This document shows, in pieces, positions 49,633-58,965 of a DNA stretch of 64,000 nt; position 1 is the first letter of the stretch, and each line of letters starts with the position of its first letter. The DNA is from Granulicella tundricola MP5ACTX9 (GTDB lineage Bacteria > Acidobacteriota > Terriglobia > Terriglobales > Acidobacteriaceae). Location of the stretch: positions 62,001 to 126,000 of the forward strand of contig NC_015064.1 in the NCBI RefSeq assembly GCF_000178975.2, given 5' to 3'. Both the position numbers and the translations under genes were made by a program. Below the pieces are notes generated by a model, which ran no database searches, was not told where the DNA came from, and was given only the letters and a program-made list of their open reading frames with translations.

Positions 49633-50712
49633 CTAACGCCACACTCTGTTGATGAATGTTGTATAGGGGTCACATGCAGATTGGAGTAGCGTCGTTAGTA
49701 AGGCGGCCTCAGTCAGGTTTAGAATTCCGGCGATGTTACTGAGAGTAGCTTTAGCCTGCGACTGCTTCGGAGTGAGCACTTGGGTGCTATCAAACGGAAC
49801 CAAAACCCCATTGAGATCATTTGTCAGACTCAACACCTCTTGCGATCCACGAAGGGAAAAGCGGAATAGGATACGCGTTTTATCTTCAAAATAAACCCAA
49901 AGCAACGCTTGGCTCATACAATCGAGCACATAGTTAAAGTCGAGGTTTGTTCTGATTGTAAGGTCTACTGGATCGGCCCAAGCCAGCGCGGAGATCGTTT
50001 CTATCCCGTTGTCCTGAAATGTTTCTGCGACCCCCCTGCTGACGCTTTGCAGTTGTTGCAACTCAAGACCACTGTCACTTTGTTGATCTCCCATCGCAAG
50101 CTTTTGGACGGCTATACGCCTGGCAAACGTGAAGAGAGTTTGCGTAGGAAAGGCTCCCAAGAAGAAGGCTACGGGCACACCTACATCTGCTGTCAAGACT
50201 GCTGCTGCAGCGAACCCAAACGGAACTGACAGCAAAATACGAAAACCCCAACCGTAAACATCCTTAGGAGAAAGGTCTCGGCGCACTATACGGGCAAGTT
50301 CATCACTTATGCACCAGAGAAAAGCACCAAGCAACGCTGCCGCGGCGGTTTTGGAGATTACGAATTCACCCTTTAGCACATGAGCATTAAATTGAGCACT
50401 CCTACAGAGTCCCCAGAACGCACCCAATGACAAAATTGTAAATAGGCTCAGAGGCGCAATAAAGTGCCGTCGGCCGTAAAGATAGGACACTTGATGCCGG
50501 AAACGTTTAGCTAGGTCAGCTTCTCTTGTATTACTCCAAGGAAACTGATCGTAGTAGATACTTAGAGCCTGATCATCTCTCATGTAGCAAAACAACTTCT
50601 CACGGCGAACAGCCCAACCTGTACAAAGGTAATATATAACAGGGAGAAGGGTAAATACCGCGGCTGCACCAAATGCGAGATTCAAGTATGTCGCAAAGTG
50701 TCCAGAATTCAT
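49633..50712 (-). CDS. Unknown multi-pass membrane protein (five-gene module, minus arm)
   Basis: 359 aa. Hydrophobic segments are at residues 10-31, about 82-100, 118-136 and 155-195, giving four to six helices. The C-terminal 140 residues are soluble, with SRGVAETFQDNGIETISALAWADPVDL followed by NYVLDCMSQALLWVYFED, which resembles an HhH-like small helical domain. No known family. It is last of three genes read leftwards with the 110-aa protein and the lipoprotein. Confidence 0.75.
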   Translation of the reverse strand: MNSGHFATYLNLAFGAAAVFTLLPVIYYLCTGWAVRREKLFCYMRDDQALSIYYDQFPWSNTREADLAKRFRHQVSYLYGRRHFIAPLSLFTILSLGAFWGLCRSAQFNAHVLKGEFVISKTAAAALLGAFLWCISDELARIVRRDLSPKDVYGWGFRILLSVPFGFAAAAVLTADVGVPVAFFLGAFPTQTLFTFARRIAVQKLAMGDQQSDSGLELQQLQSVSRGVAETFQDNGIETISALAWADPVDLTIRTNLDFNYVLDCMSQALLWVYFEDKTRILFRFSLRGSQEVLSLTNDLNGVLVPFDSTQVLTPKQSQAKATLSNIAGILNLTEAALLTTLLQSACDPYTTFINRVWR

Positions 50713-50873
50713 AATCGACCTCAGAGTTGATAAACTTACTGGTAGCGATGGTTATCAACAGTGTCGTAAAACAGCGATGATAATGCACTTAGTGACTTTT
50801 GCGTTGCCGAGAATCGCCAAAGACATTAATGTCACAGTGGTTTGCATGATTCCAGGGTGATGTCCATGTGACA

Positions 50874-51206
50874 CTAAAGCGCGGCTGCCAAAGAGATAAT
50901 TTGGTCTGCTAGAGCAGCTATCTTGGCGGCCGTGCTGATAGTCGATGCGACTTTTGCCAAGTCGCCTATCTGCTGCTTTAGCGTTGCATCTGCGTCCGCG
51001 ATCTTACTTGTTAGGCTGGTGAAACTATTATCATCTAGAGTAATAGAGAGGCCTACAAGTTGTTTTTGCTTCCCATCTAGCTGTACCCGCATTGCATATA
51101 GTTGTTGCCAATCGGGATTGGATGATGGAAGTGCAGGATCAGATAGAATCCGATCAAGCTGGGTGAGAACATTGCCGATAAGCTCAACAAGCTGTACAAG
51201 GGTCAT
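50874..51206 (-). CDS. Unknown 110-aa helical protein
   Basis: Mostly helical and amphipathic: VQLVELIGNVLTQLDRIL, then KIADADATLKQQIGDLAKVASTI and a hydrophobic end TAAKIAALADQIISLAAAL. It has no signal peptide or known domain. It starts 18 bases after the lipoprotein gene, so the two are co-transcribed and may interact. Confidence 0.7.
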   Translation of the reverse strand: MTLVQLVELIGNVLTQLDRILSDPALPSSNPDWQQLYAMRVQLDGKQKQLVGLSITLDDNSFTSLTSKIADADATLKQQIGDLAKVASTISTAAKIAALADQIISLAAAL

Positions 51207-51224
51207 TATTCTCTCCAGAACACA

Positions 51225-52175
51225 TCAAGATGCAGTTATCAAAGACTGAATTGCCTGGGCCAATGGCTGTGCTGCAGCGGAAAAATCTTGAACGGCCTTC
51301 CATAGAGCGGTAAGGCTCTGCGGGTCCCTGTTCGATCGCGAGTAGGCTACTAGCGCGACGAACGAGGCCCGCATCTTTGCAACGGCAGGGGCGGGGTCTG
51401 CCGCTTGTAGATCTCCCTGTAGGCGGCGATAGGCGTTGATCTGTCCTGCTATTGAGATACGCCTTTCAACATTTGGGACGGCCGTGTTCAGTTCTGCTGA
51501 GTAAGCCTGGCTTAAATAAATACTTTGCGCCCCTACAGCAGATTTTTGTCGTTCGTAGGCCAACGTAAGCTCACTTCCGAGAAGTTCGATCAAACTCTCG
51601 ATAGGCTTCTCATTATCTTGAATTGTTTTTTCGATGTCTCGACGAGATTTCTTATCAATGATGGCCTTGGCAACGGCACCCATGGCCTCCGCAGCTGCAC
51701 TTGCCAAGCCAGCAAAATGTGCATTGTCCAGCTTAGAGTTCGGCAATCCCCCCGCGTCGGTAGCGAGCTTCTTCATCGAAGAACTTAAATCGGCGGCGTT
51801 TTGAGTTACTGCCGTACCGGCCTTTCCAGATGCGAGAGTAGCCAAATTCGCGGTGAAACTAGACAAAACCAAAATGGACTTAGTACGAATCTTGATCTCG
51901 TTAGCAGAAATAACAACACTCTGTTCGATGGCTGTGACATCGATAGGTTTGGCTTCAAAGGCCAAGCGTTCCACCAGAGCTTCTTGTTCAATGGCGTTCT
52001 CATTGTTTAGGAATAACGTAGCACTTGCAGCCACAATACTAGACGCATCACTGAACTGCTGTATCGGTTTCTGGTAGTCCATGGGCCCACAGCCCGTTGC
52101 CAGCAAGAGAGCAGGGCCGATCAGATATAGGTTCCGAAACGCGGTTAATCCAAAACGGCTAGAAGTACTGGACAT
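51225..52175 (-). CDS. Unknown lipoprotein (five-gene module)
   Basis: 316 aa with a lipoprotein signal: LYLIGPALLLATGC, with the acylated Cys at 29. The mature part is almost all helix, rich in Ala, Ser and Leu (ASSIVAASATLFLNNENAIEQEALVERLAF; AAAEAMGAVAKAIIDKKSRRDIEK), and looks like a long helical bundle. No family recognised. It is the first gene of the minus-strand trio. GTGCTAATAG (motif TATTAGCAC on its strand) lies 47 bases upstream and may be a weak copy of the island leader motif. Confidence 0.78.
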   Translation of the reverse strand: MSSTSSRFGLTAFRNLYLIGPALLLATGCGPMDYQKPIQQFSDASSIVAASATLFLNNENAIEQEALVERLAFEAKPIDVTAIEQSVVISANEIKIRTKSILVLSSFTANLATLASGKAGTAVTQNAADLSSSMKKLATDAGGLPNSKLDNAHFAGLASAAAEAMGAVAKAIIDKKSRRDIEKTIQDNEKPIESLIELLGSELTLAYERQKSAVGAQSIYLSQAYSAELNTAVPNVERRISIAGQINAYRRLQGDLQAADPAPAVAKMRASFVALVAYSRSNRDPQSLTALWKAVQDFSAAAQPLAQAIQSLITAS

Positions 52176-52453
52176 TGAGCGTTCTCCAATTTGCTGGATG
52201 TAATGATGTTCTGGGGCCCAGTGCTAATAGATCGTTCGAGATGAAACATACGTGAGACTTTCCCCTTTGGCAAGTAGAATAATAAGGACGCTTCTTTTAT
52301 TGGATCCCGATAATCTCTTGACGTCAGCCTTGGCACTGAGTCACACGAGGACGATCAGCTCATCATTTCTTGTCTCGCTGCGGCCTTACCCCTTATACTT
52401 CGCTTCCGGAGACCGTCGGCAAGTCTTAGAGCTAACCGGAAGCTTGTCATCAC

Positions 52454-52735
52454 TTGCACAAGGATCGCCTGTTACTCGCCCTCTGCAAGCGCCGCCGCGC
52501 TTCTTCGGTGACCGCTAAGCTTGACCGGCTGGCCCGGAATATTCACATCTGCACAGACTTATTACATAGAGATGACTTCCGTGCCGTCGACGCGCCGGAG
52601 GCGATCCCTACCGTCGTTCCGATGATGCCCGTGTTTGCCCAAAACGTGGCCGGGAACGTCTCTAGCCGCACCAAGCTATCTTGGCCGCGCGATAGCTGGT
52701 GGGATGAAGCCAGTAGGCCACCGTGTGTCATTTGA
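52454..52735 (+). pseudogene. Serine recombinase (resolvase) remnant
   Basis: The frame reads TAKLDRLARNIHICTDLLHRDDF, then AVDAPEAIPTVVPMMPVFAQNVAGNVSSRTK. This is the middle of a resolvase/invertase catalytic domain (usual form AKLDRLARN...VAVDxPxA...AxxAxxERxxISERTKAAL). The N-terminal serine motif and the C-terminus are missing. The rest of 52176-53053 carries no supported gene. Confidence 0.65.
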
Positions 52736-53053
52736 GGACTTCGCCGGTATCACTGAACTTGGTCGAAAGGTGAGGGGCTGTACGCGAACCGGGAAGGCCG
52801 TCGCCACCCGTGCCGACCGCTGCTGGTGACTGTGGAGAGCCAAGCGGAAGGAAATCCACCCACCAGCGAATTTGCCAACGAACTCAACTACCGAGGCGAG
52901 AAACTCCCCTTGGTGGTGACTTGTCAACCATGCAGATTTTGCGTGTGACCGGCGTTCGCAAGTTCCGCTGACCTCAAATATGAGTTTCTAAAAAAGTTTT
53001 AGGCTCTCAAGTCTCTGCCGTTCTATAATCCGCAGCATCTCGGAGATAAAAAG

Positions 53054-53281
53054 TTGCCACTGCCTGTTTGGAGACCTTCCGACGTAAATCGGCTGATAGC
53101 TGTGGGGACAATGTGTTTCTGCATATTGATGGTTGTTGCGATTGCAATGATTGGTCTCTGTACCGGGCTTTTGGACATAAAGTCCTTTGGTCAAATCAGT
53201 AAGGGGGGATTTGGCACTGGAATTCTCGCGATGCTGGTGATGCTAGTACTTGCTGTAACAAGAATGGTGGGAGCAAAATGA
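53054..53281 (+). CDS. Small two-helix membrane protein (five-gene module, plus arm)
   Basis: 75 aa from a TTG start preceded by GGAGAT. Two hydrophobic helices (LIAVGTMCFCILMVVAIAMIG and GTGILAMLVMLVLAVTRMVG) are joined by a short loop. It overlaps the next gene by four bases (ATGA), which supports that it is really translated. Function unknown. Confidence 0.65.
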   Translation: MPLPVWRPSDVNRLIAVGTMCFCILMVVAIAMIGLCTGLLDIKSFGQISKGGFGTGILAMLVMLVLAVTRMVGAK

Positions 53282-53988
53282 CTCAAGTAGTTCCTAAACT
53301 TGCTCAAGAAGAGCCAGTAAGTCAAAGAGAGCAAAAACTGGTTTGGTTACAGTTTGCGATCGGGGCTGTGACGCTTGTTATTTGCGCAGTGGCTGCATTT
53401 GTTATTTATCCGAGCTTCCATAAGGCAAAGCAAGCCGAGATAACGCAGGCGGCGACTGCGGTCCGGGCCGAAAGCAGCTTAGCTGCTTTGTCTTCCTCGA
53501 CACTGCAGAGGATCCAACAGCTTGATGCTCAGAGCAATGCACTTACGACTTCAGAGGTTCCAGAGTTATACTTCTGGAAAGGCGGCCTGCAGAAAAGCAC
53601 ACTGAGTTCTGAGGCGGTGGCTCAGCTTTCAAGAATCTTGATCGAGCGCAGGTTTCTTATCGGCGATTCAGCGCCGCTCCTCAACTATTCTCTACCTCTT
53701 AAAAACTATGTATGCGGGCACTTTTGGTTCGTCATTGCCACATCTCCAGGAAACGTCGAAGACACTCGGAGAGCACTTTTGTCATTGCGGCAGAGGGATC
53801 CGCGCTTCACAACTGCGGAGACCATCGATAGCGGACCTAACAATCCGGCCAACGGTATTGCTATTGGTTTTTTTACTTCTCAGGAGGACGCAGTGGCACT
53901 GACCCGCGAAATAGGCGTACCTGCTTTCGAAGCGAAGCGATGGGGCTTCGCCCCGAACGAAGCTCAATGCCCGATTCCCGCGCGATAG
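53278..53988 (+). CDS. Unknown one-helix protein with SPOR-like C-terminal part
   Basis: 236 aa. One membrane helix (FAIGAVTLVICAVAAFVIYP, residues 27-46) is followed by a coiled-coil stretch (EITQAATAVRAESSLAALSS...LQRIQQLDAQ). The C-terminal part (FWFVIATSPGNVEDTRRALLSLRQRDPRF...AIGFFTSQEDAVALTREI) has the strand-helix-strand-helix rhythm of SPOR domains. That would suggest contact with cell wall, but the match is by pattern only. It is translationally coupled to the 75-aa gene. Confidence 0.7.
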   Translation: MTQVVPKLAQEEPVSQREQKLVWLQFAIGAVTLVICAVAAFVIYPSFHKAKQAEITQAATAVRAESSLAALSSSTLQRIQQLDAQSNALTTSEVPELYFWKGGLQKSTLSSEAVAQLSRILIERRFLIGDSAPLLNYSLPLKNYVCGHFWFVIATSPGNVEDTRRALLSLRQRDPRFTTAETIDSGPNNPANGIAIGFFTSQEDAVALTREIGVPAFEAKRWGFAPNEAQCPIPAR

Positions 53989-55303
53989 AGTTCCGTTCTA
54001 GGAGTGATTTATCTCATCACTTGATTCGAACTTTGGGAGAAAACACATGGGCGAATGATCTTTCAGAGACCCGGAATCGATGTCTGTATCGCACGCGCTC
54101 CATTCGTCATGGGGAAATTTGCTGCGGTGGATGATGTCCATACCCCCAGACGAAGGCGCAGCACGCCGTTCAAGCTGGCCGGATCACCCTGGGCCTTGTT
54201 TATGCCCTCACCCAGTTCTTTGGATTGATCGAAGCATCGAGATTCGAGTCGGCCTTAATCCATGTTGCGGTATCTTCGTCGTCGTCTCCATCGCCCAGGC
54301 CGCACACCCAGGCGAACCAGGAGTCGCCGCTGTGAAAACACCAATGACTTTCTCGCTGTAGTCGTGCTGCTGACGGCAGAACGTCTAGGTATCGAGAGCG
54401 GCGAGGTGGCACACGACATGCTTCCTGTAGCGCCGACGAAATACCCAGGCTCCTGCGTGTAACACCTGACCACGTGTTCGCCATGATGTTCGCGTGCATG
54501 GGTGTCCAACCGTATTTGCCACACAGTCCCACGGCCTAGCCGAGGTGCTCATCAGCGACAGTCTCACTATGCGGCGCAGCTCACCGCCTGACCACGCCTA
54601 GCCGCGCTCCTCGCCCCATTCACGCCAGAGGCGAATCTCGTGCGTTCGGCAGCAGCTTCGACGTCCCCCAGAGACACTACCAAGTCACAGAGACACAGCT
54701 TATCCCCGGCGGCCTAGCTCACTTCGTTCATCATAACGGGATCAACCTTGCTGGTCTCGGAGTGATCCAGGGCTTGTCCCTCCACGTTGCGCTCCTGCTT
54801 CGATCCCCGCCGACGATGTTCGGTGAGCTGCCACCTGGTGACGTTGTGAACCCAGGTGCTGAAGCTTGGATCGGGCCGGATCGGACGTCTGGAGTTGCTG
54901 CCATACGGCGATAGTGGTGTCTTATGCGACATCCTCGATCAGATCTGGGCCGTATCCGCGCTTCTGGACGGGGGTATAAGCATCGCTGTTGATTGCCCCA
55001 AGGGATTATTCATGGTTGCGGCTGTGCAGGTGGACGTATGAATGTCGTAGGCGTTTCTTAGGGACAGTTTTAGCCACGGAGGGTCTCCATGGTCGTCACA
55101 GGAAGGAAACATCTGGCGTAAGCCGACAATGGCCTGAGCTTCCTCGTTCCCTGCGATCGCCCTTTTGACGGTGGAAGCCTTGGCTGGGGGAATCGATGTT
55201 GGTCGGATTATGAAGCGGTTTGGATCAGCGAAAGCAAGAACGTTCCGCCGATTCAGTATTTGGTAGCCCTACTCACCTGGTGTATGTGAGTAGGGCCTCT
55301 TCG
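53989..55303. other. Long gene-poor stretch
   Basis: 1315 bases without a convincing gene. Short frames exist on both strands but lack ribosome sites and known domains. One on the minus strand (54714-54932) has FSTWVHNVTRWQLTEHRRRG, faintly like region 2 of ECF sigma factors, and could be a fragment. The stretch ends in the hairpin at 55266-55296. Confidence 0.4.
55266..55296 (-). terminator. Terminator-like hairpin after the 229-aa gene
   Basis: GCCCTACTCAC and GTGAGTAGGGC form a perfect 11-bp stem with a 9-base loop just past the stop of the minus-strand gene. The T-tract is weak. Confidence 0.65.
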
Positions 55304-55993
55304 CTATTTGGTTTCTGACAAGGGAATCGCCATCTGGACCTGAGTGAGGAAATGCTTCATCAGTGCGTCTGAGATGAGCAAGGGGATCAGCTTAGGCGTG
55401 ATCTTTGCCACGAGGAGAGCCACATCTGCCACGGTCGGCTGACGAATTGCTCCATCGGAGCAATTTGCCGTTCCGACAATCGAACGTTCATGACGCCTCA
55501 CGTAGCTGTCAGCAGTAGTGCGCGGGATGCCCTGCAGACGGAGGAATTGGCTCCATTGCCCCCCGCAACCAAGGCGAGCAAAGCGACCCTTATAGGTGTG
55601 AAGGCTGGCAGCCAGTTCCAGCTTGACCTTCGCCAACTCATCCTTTGCCTTTCCTTGCGTCTCCTTCGCAGATGTTGCCGACTTGAGTTTCACCCCGTGA
55701 GCAGTCCAGAGATCCTGGATGACAGTAGCCAGCTGCGCCTCCGCCGGATCTTCGGTATCGATCATGGTCGCGCTTACGCAAATACTCGCTTCAGTCTCGC
55801 GCTTCCTCGACTTCGACTTCCACTGCTGGGCAGCGGGTGTTCCCGAGACTACGCCACCATGAGACGCTGTCATTCCATCACGCGGTTCACCAGCGGTGCT
55901 TGCTGCGCTTACGTCGAGCGAAGACTTGACGCCTTCTTCGCTATCCTTCACGGTGGTCGGAAGATTGGCCGACCCCGTCGTGTGTTCCATCAT
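55304..55993 (-). CDS. Unknown accessory protein with an island leader motif
   Basis: 229 aa from ATGATG with AGGAG upstream. The N-terminal 85 residues are low in structure (Ser, Thr, Gly). The second half has SLHTYKGRFARLGCGGQWSQ and a following region, PRTTADSYVRRHERS, like proteins of integrative elements that carry a small HTH-like unit of this form. It is preceded at 56024-56035 by CGGGTATTAGCC on its own strand, the same motif as before the recombinase genes, which ties it to their control. Confidence 0.65.
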   Translation of the reverse strand: MMEHTTGSANLPTTVKDSEEGVKSSLDVSAASTAGEPRDGMTASHGGVVSGTPAAQQWKSKSRKRETEASICVSATMIDTEDPAEAQLATVIQDLWTAHGVKLKSATSAKETQGKAKDELAKVKLELAASLHTYKGRFARLGCGGQWSQFLRLQGIPRTTADSYVRRHERSIVGTANCSDGAIRQPTVADVALLVAKITPKLIPLLISDALMKHFLTQVQMAIPLSETK

Positions 55994-56023
55994 TTGCTGC
56001 TCCTCGAGGAAAGTTTCCCTTTT

Positions 56024-56035
56024 GGCTAATACCCG
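56024..56035 (-). promoter_or_regulatory. Leader motif 4 (CGGGTATTAGCC)
   Basis: On the minus strand, CGGGTATTAGCC, then AAAAGGGA, ends 30 bases before the start of the 229-aa gene. A small GGAAA/TTTCC hairpin and the AGGAG site lie in between. It is identical over 12 bases to motif 2. Confidence 0.5.
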
Positions 56036-56193
56036 AGACGACGCCTGCCACCCAATTTCATGAGGACTGATAGGTACTTTCTTCGTAGGAGTTCCTTCGT
56101 AAGCTATCTGATCTATTTGAGAAACGATCTGAAGCGATTGAAGATCGCGCCTCCGTCATCAGCCGTCGAACATCCCCTCCTAACAAAGAATGT

Positions 56194-56382
56194 GTGAGCG
56201 ACGGTCTGCAAATGATCCTTTACAGAACCGATAAGAGCTGTCTACGTTATTGCATGGAACACCATGACCCAGCGGACCCGCGAGCAGTACGAAGCAAGCT
56301 GACAGTCCATTCAAAGATCGGCGACCCCCAGACGGGGGTGCTCCAGGAAGCGATCCGACGTATGGTCGTTTCTCCGGGGTAG
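56194..56382 (+). pseudogene. Fragment of a second RelE-UvrD fusion gene
   Basis: About 62 codons that align without gaps to residues 58-118 of the RelE-helicase at 43519: VSDGLQMILYRTDKSCL against VSDDLRMILHRTDASCL, then EHHDPADPRAVRSKLTVHSK against DHHDSAYAWAERRKLTVHPK. Nothing of the helicase domain remains downstream. It is a leftover of a related gene. Confidence 0.8.
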
Positions 56383-56431
56383 TCGTCTTCTCTTCGTTGT
56401 CTGACTAAGCAACAAAGCGTTGGTCAACCTG

Positions 56432-56833
56432 CTACCGAAAGATGTACTTAAGGACTATGACGAGGGTACCGATTAGGTTGATTGTCATAGAAGTAACGAG
56501 GGTGATCAGCACTTTATCGCTGAAGGGCCGCCATGCAGGACAAGCACCTTGCGCTATGAGGATGATGAAAAGAGCCAAAATCCAACTTGCCACCAACGCA
56601 AACACCCAGCGAGCGTATCTCTCTCGCTGACTCCGAGCCGATTGCATATCTTTTATTTGTTCCTTCATCTTCTGAAGGTCCAAAAAATCTTGCTCGCGCC
56701 CTACAACCTGCACCGCTTCGGTGTCTACGGAGGCACCTGCAATATCCGGAACCATTCCAGCGCGGGTTTGCCGGTCTATCGCAGCTATTGCTTCTCTAAT
56801 GCGCTCTGATAGTTGCTGTTCTTCCGAATTCAT
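56432..56833 (-). CDS. Small membrane toxin candidate (PanT) of a Panacea pair
   Basis: 133 aa. A charged helical N-terminal half (EEQQLSERIREAIAAIDRQT...FLDLQKMKEQIKDMQSARSQ) is followed by two transmembrane helices (YARWVFALVASWILALFIILI and VLITLVTSMTINLIGTLVIV). It starts inside the stop of the Panacea-domain gene (ATGA overlap). Panacea antitoxins are known to pair with many toxins, among them small membrane proteins, so a membrane-acting toxin is the best guess. Confidence 0.7.
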   Translation of the reverse strand: MNSEEQQLSERIREAIAAIDRQTRAGMVPDIAGASVDTEAVQVVGREQDFLDLQKMKEQIKDMQSARSQRERYARWVFALVASWILALFIILIAQGACPAWRPFSDKVLITLVTSMTINLIGTLVIVLKYIFR

Positions 56834-57315
56834 ACGCGAGGTTGAGCAAGCGCACTGAAGTATCTACGAATATCTTCGTTCTCGATTAGCGCCTTTTTCG
56901 CATTCCACGCTGCCTCCCAAGGAGAACCAGGGGCGTGAGTCAGCTCGACCAACTTGAAAGGCTGTAGTCGCCCATATTGATTCCAGACCGCGCCGACGAC
57001 GCTTTTGGAGTAGGCATCTTCCAGTGTGGGGCACGTTGTTCCAATCTTGCCATTCGAGTCAATGCGAAACTCAACGGCCTTCCCAGTAATTGGAGAACTG
57101 CCAAAACGACGGAACTGGTTGTAAAGGTTACGCACTACGGGACCGTATTGCCAAGCCTCGATAGGGTCCAATATAAGGGGATTTGCGCTCCAACCCAGGT
57201 TCCACCCATGAGCGAAATAGACGAGCTTCTGAATGTTGATCTGGGTGAGAGAGAGGCCCTCAGCAGATGCTCTGTCGAGAAGTTCATTTGCTACGGCGGT
57301 TGCTGGGAACGGCAT
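56830..57315 (-). CDS. Panacea-domain (DUF4065/SocA-like) antitoxin
   Basis: 161 aa from the ATG at 57315 with GGAGGA four bases before it; longer frames upstream lack a good start. ATAVANELLDRASAEGLSLT, QINIQKLVYFAHGWNLGW and PIEAWQYGPVVRNLYNQFRR are the signature of Panacea/SocA domains. These domains neutralise a toxin encoded next to them. The overlap with the following two-helix gene completes a PanAT pair. Confidence 0.88.
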   Translation of the reverse strand: MPFPATAVANELLDRASAEGLSLTQINIQKLVYFAHGWNLGWSANPLILDPIEAWQYGPVVRNLYNQFRRFGSSPITGKAVEFRIDSNGKIGTTCPTLEDAYSKSVVGAVWNQYGRLQPFKLVELTHAPGSPWEAAWNAKKALIENEDIRRYFSALAQPRV

Positions 57316-57959
57316 ATAGTCCTCCAGTATACTGATGCGAACAGAAGGCGAAAAGCTCTCTTTAAGCTTAAAGAGGTATCCACCGATATTCGCATATCCA
57401 TTATCGGACCGACTAGTGGAGGACCTCGATAACGTCCATCCAAGTCCGGCATGCTCACGAAGGCTTTGACTTCCGTCCTCTCCGCTTCTCCAAACGTAGC
57501 CCGATAGTAGAGCATTCCACGGTTTGCCACACACCGCTCCGCGATGCCGACGAAATCGGCTTCCGCGAGGATTGGGGTCCTGATGAAGTTGCTCTTGTAA
57601 CATAAGAGTCTCAAGCTCTCTCATCACTCCGACTGGAATTTCCACGTCTGCGGAACTTCTACCAGCGGCAACTGTTTCTGACAGTTTGACTACCAAGAAT
57701 GAGCGTGAACCCGGCCAAAGGCTCACCCAACTGGTTTATACAGTTCGCGGTCCTTCTCGATTTGCTCGTACAACTCCTCGAAGGTGTTGACCTCGCCGTG
57801 AATCGACGGAAGGTGACCGGTAACGTTTGAGTCTGAGGACATGCAGATGGCACCGGCTAATCCGCCGGTGGGCAACGTCAGGAACAATGGGCCGGAGATG
57901 TGAATAGTGCGTGATTGGAGAAGCAGCTGTTCTTGACAGATGCCCAATCCCATCTGCCA
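57316..57959. other. Decayed stretch upstream of the Panacea gene
   Basis: Several overlapping frames on the minus strand (for example one with RELETLMLQEQLHQDPNPR and one with HGEVNTFEELYEQIEKDREL) look like pieces of real proteins shifted out of frame. I could not join them into one gene or name a family. Confidence 0.35.
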
Positions 57960-58443
57960 TAGCGTAGATGCGCTCGCGGTCGACGATTCGCTTCGGTCGG
58001 CCGAGCACCTTACCCTTCGCTTTGGCATTCCGAACGCCGGGGGTAGCCCTCTCCCTGATGAGATCTCGTTTCAGCCGAGCCACAGCCGCAATGATGGTGA
58101 AGAGCGCCTGGCCGAGGGGGCTGCCTGTATCTAGATTCTCTTGGTAGCTGATGAATCCGACACCCAGTGAGCGGGATTATTCTAACGCTGAAAGAAGATG
58201 CTTAGTAGACCGGGCGAACCGGTCAAAACGCCAAACCAGGACAGCCTCTATCTTCCGCTTGCGGACATCGCCTACGAGCCGGTTCAACTCAGGGCGGGAA
58301 TCCATAGAGCCGGACACCCCGACATCAACATATTCATGGCTGTCAGCACATCCCCGAGCGGAACAGTAGGCGCGGAGATCCCTGAGCTGCATCTCGCAGC
58401 TTTGATCTTTGGTGCTTACACGAGCGTAGATGGCGACACGCAT
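57960..58443 (-). pseudogene. Serine recombinase (resolvase/invertase), frameshifted
   Basis: The N-terminus RVAIYARVSTKDQSCEMQLR, with the catalytic Ser, runs on to LVWRFDRFARSTKHLLSALE. The frame then shifts near 58178, and GVGFISYQENLDTGSPLGQA, FTIIAAVARLKRDLIRER and GRPKRIVDRERIYAM continue in the next frame. The DNA-binding C-terminus is lost. It is a dead copy of a Tn3-type resolvase. Confidence 0.85.
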
Positions 58444-58965
58444 CTTTCTCCAGACGTTATGCCAAAGGGCTCCCAGAGAGCAGGACCACGATGCCCATGT
58501 TATTTACCGTGCGTGGGCGAAAATCAGGTTCCGCCTTCGCGAGATAATTGACAGCCTCGCGAAGGTCAGACGTCATGATCAGTCGCTTAGGAGCAGAACA
58601 GCATGGCACGGCTGCTATGGCAATGAACTCAAAGAGCGTAGCCTCGCAAATGCCAGTCGGTCCTGGCCGGAAACCCTTCGGTTGATTCGGTGGTGCGCGG
58701 CACTCCAGAACGGAACTTGTGACACTGACGGACGCCTGTCTGTCCTCTGTGCCATCTTAGTACTCATGGAACCTATCAAGATTACATTTCTGGAAACCTC
58801 CCCGGATGGTCTGCGTCGCCTCACTAGGGATAACTGGTCCGGTGCATGCCTAGTCATGACGCGGAAGCATTTCGAGACATCCCAGAAAACGGCCGAATTA
58901 GACCGACCTGGCGTGTACGTCCTGGTCGGTCCATCAGATGTCGATACTGTTGCACATCCACCTAA

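Noticed and set aside
54714-54932. ECF sigma factor fragment
   Set aside because: Only about 20 residues resemble region 2 and no region 4 follows; too little to call.
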